Shown: in pieces, positions 4,699 through 5,398 of the stretch | Numbering within the stretch: the first letter of the stretch is position 1 | Layout of the letters: each line of letters begins with the position of its first letter | DNA from: Armatimonadota bacterium | GTDB taxonomy: Bacteria; Vulcanimicrobiota; JACPDS01 | DNA length: 5,398 bases | Direction: 5' to 3' | NCBI GenBank assembly: GCA_016183885.1 | Contig: JACPDS010000131.1 | Location: 1-5,398 of the forward strand | Position numbers and translations under genes: made by a program | The notes under the pieces: generated by a model | What the model was told of the DNA's origin: nothing | What the model saw: only the letters and a program-made list of their open reading frames with translations | Database searches by the model: none

Positions 4699-4983
4699 AT
4701 GAAAAAGTTTTTTGCCATTCTTATTCTTATAGGTTTTGTATTTACATGCTATGGAATGGTATGCGCTCAGGTTCCAGTTCCGCATCATGCAAAATCAGCT
4801 GTAAAAGCGCTTCATACAACAAAAACAATTCGAACTAAAGTAGAAAAAAATATGATAAAGAAAGTAGAAAAGAAACCTGAAATGAAAATGAAGAAAATGG
4901 AAAAAAAGGCTGAAATGAAAACTGAAAAGAAAGTAGAAAAAAAGACCGAGAAGAAAGCTGAGAAGAAAGAAAAAGGAAAATAG
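4699..4983 (+). CDS. Exported lysine-rich low-complexity protein
   Basis: The 94-residue product begins with a clear Sec signal peptide: KK, a hydrophobic core FFAILILIGFVFTCYGM, and VCA-Q, so cleavage is expected after A23. The mature ~71 residues contain about 25 lysines and no likely globular core. After VPVPHHAKSA comes a tract of four-residue units such as MEKK, TEKK, VEKK, TEKK and AEKK (about 65-91), which would form an extended charged helix or stay disordered. Met is also frequent (EMKMKKMEKKAEMK). Proteins of this kind are known among periplasmic and surface low-complexity proteins, including acid-shock types, but similarity is compositional and no function is assigned. Binding to polyanions, envelope polymers or metals is possible. 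The gene is a complete transcription unit with a strong ribosome binding site and intrinsic terminator, alone between repeat copies 1 and 2 like a cassette. Confidence 0.8.
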   Translation: MKKFFAILILIGFVFTCYGMVCAQVPVPHHAKSAVKALHTTKTIRTKVEKNMIKKVEKKPEMKMKKMEKKAEMKTEKKVEKKTEKKAEKKEKGK

Positions 4984-5001
4984 CCTTATTTCGGTCTTTT
5001 T

Positions 5002-5039
5002 AAAATAGAGCCAGTAAATAAATATTGGCTCTATTTTTT
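5002..5039 (+). terminator. Intrinsic terminator of the lysine-rich protein gene
   Basis: AAAATAGAGCCA (5002-5013) and TGGCTCTATTTT (5026-5037) form a perfect 12-bp stem with a 12-nt loop, running into a T-tract. The A-run opposite it makes it potentially active in both directions. Eighteen bases after the gene stop there is also the end of a second inverted pair, AAAAAGACCGA (4939-4949, inside the gene) with TCGGTCTTTTT (4991-5001), which could act as an alternative hairpin. Confidence 0.85.
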
Positions 5040-5074
5040 ATTATTTAGATAATTATTATTTATCTTATATTGTT

Positions 5075-5239
5075 ATATTCGTCAAAGATATGTTTGGCGA
5101 AATTGGAAAGAAATAATAAGTTTAATAATTAAAACTAAATATTAAGTCTGGGTAAATTAATATGGCTGTCTTTATCCCAATTTAGTCAAACATGTTTTGG
5201 CGAAAGGTTTATAAGTATTTCTTCCCAATATTCGCCAAA
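5075..5239. repeat. Recombination-site-like repeat, copy 2
   Basis: It opens with ATATTCGTCAAA, spacer GATATG, TTTGGCGAAATT (5075-5104), two inverted 12-bp arms around 6 bp. A second inverted site follows: AATTTAGTCAAA, CATGT, TTTGGCGAAAGG (5179-5207). A closing half-site ATATTCGCCAAA lies at 5228-5239. The segment 5093-5239 has terminal inverted repeats of about 23 bp: TTTGGCGAA then ATTGGAAAGAAATA on the left, and the complement of TTTGGCGAA then TATTGGGAAGAAATA on the right. The hairpin TGGGTAAA (5149-5156) with TTTATCCCA (5171-5179) lies inside. No gene fits here. Confidence 0.8.
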
Positions 5240-5246
5240 CATAATT

Positions 5247-5398
5247 AATTTCACAAACTTAGTTTGATCTCATTGGGAAGAAATAATAAGTTTAATAATT
5301 AAAACTAAATATTAAGTCTGGGTAAATTAATATGGCTGTCTTTATCCCAATTTAGTCAAACATGTTTTGGCGAAAGGTTTATAAGTATTTCTTCCCAA
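5247..5398. repeat. Recombination-site-like repeat, copy 3 (runs to the window end)
   Basis: By eye, 5272-5398 matches 5102-5228 at all but one position (A 5107 against G 5277), a direct repeat with a 170-bp period. The left site differs: AATTTCACAAA, spacer CTTAG, TTTGATCTCATT (5247-5274) replaces the usual GRCG arms. The internal inverted site is at 5349-5377 and the hairpin at 5319-5326 with 5341-5349. The window stops at TTCTTCCCAA, just where the closing half-site should begin, so the array probably continues. Confidence 0.8.

Noticed and set aside
4434..5398. CRISPR array
   Set aside because: The repeats are over 100 bp, internally structured, unevenly spaced, and have no regular short spacers or cas genes.

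Overview
The window looks like an accessory region of an AT-rich, gene-dense bacterial chromosome or large contig, probably from an uncultivated lineage; the sequence does not fix the phylum. Strong AGGAGG-type ribosome binding sites, ordinary UGG tryptophan codons in the intact genes, and a sugar-nucleotide enzyme of the O-antigen type point to a bacterium with a decorated cell surface. Several gene remnants and at least three kinds of inserted DNA suggest a site of repeated insertion and decay.

Layout. Bases 1-200 hold the tail of an upstream gene and leftover short frames. Bases 195-800 encode a single-pass membrane-anchored protein of unknown function. Bases 801-1100 hold an AT-only inverted repeat and a gene fragment. 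Bases 1102-1740 are clearly richer in G+C than their surroundings and carry a compact mazEF toxin-antitoxin operon with its own near-consensus promoter; the antitoxin appears to start at ATA. An integron attC-like hairpin (1743-1807) directly follows mazF, so the module looks like a stray integron gene cassette. It is also bracketed by a 13-bp near-perfect inverted repeat. Bases 1843-2118 are the remains of another reading frame, broken by an 87-bp MITE-like insertion.

Bases 2121-3455 encode a complete RfbH/E1-type CDP-4-dehydro-6-deoxyglucose 3-dehydrase with the family's His-for-Lys substitution and exact [2Fe-2S] cysteine spacing. No other gene of that pathway is visible here.

The right third is the most unusual part. 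A XerC/XerD-like tyrosine recombinase gene on the minus strand (3522-4405), broken by a small internal deletion with a frame change, is followed on its 5' side by three copies of a repeat of roughly 150 bp (starting near 4434, 5075 and 5247). The repeats are built from inverted TTTGRCGAAATT half-sites, like tyrosine recombinase core sites, and contain a hairpin with a compensatory base-pair change between copies. A small gene for an exported lysine-rich protein, with its own terminator, sits between the first two copies; the second and third are 170 bp apart with no gene between. This recombinase-plus-repeat-plus-small-gene layout resembles an integron but uses an unrelated recombinase type and unrelated repeats. 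That is the main hypothesis to test; a MITE family or an iteron-type origin are the main alternatives.
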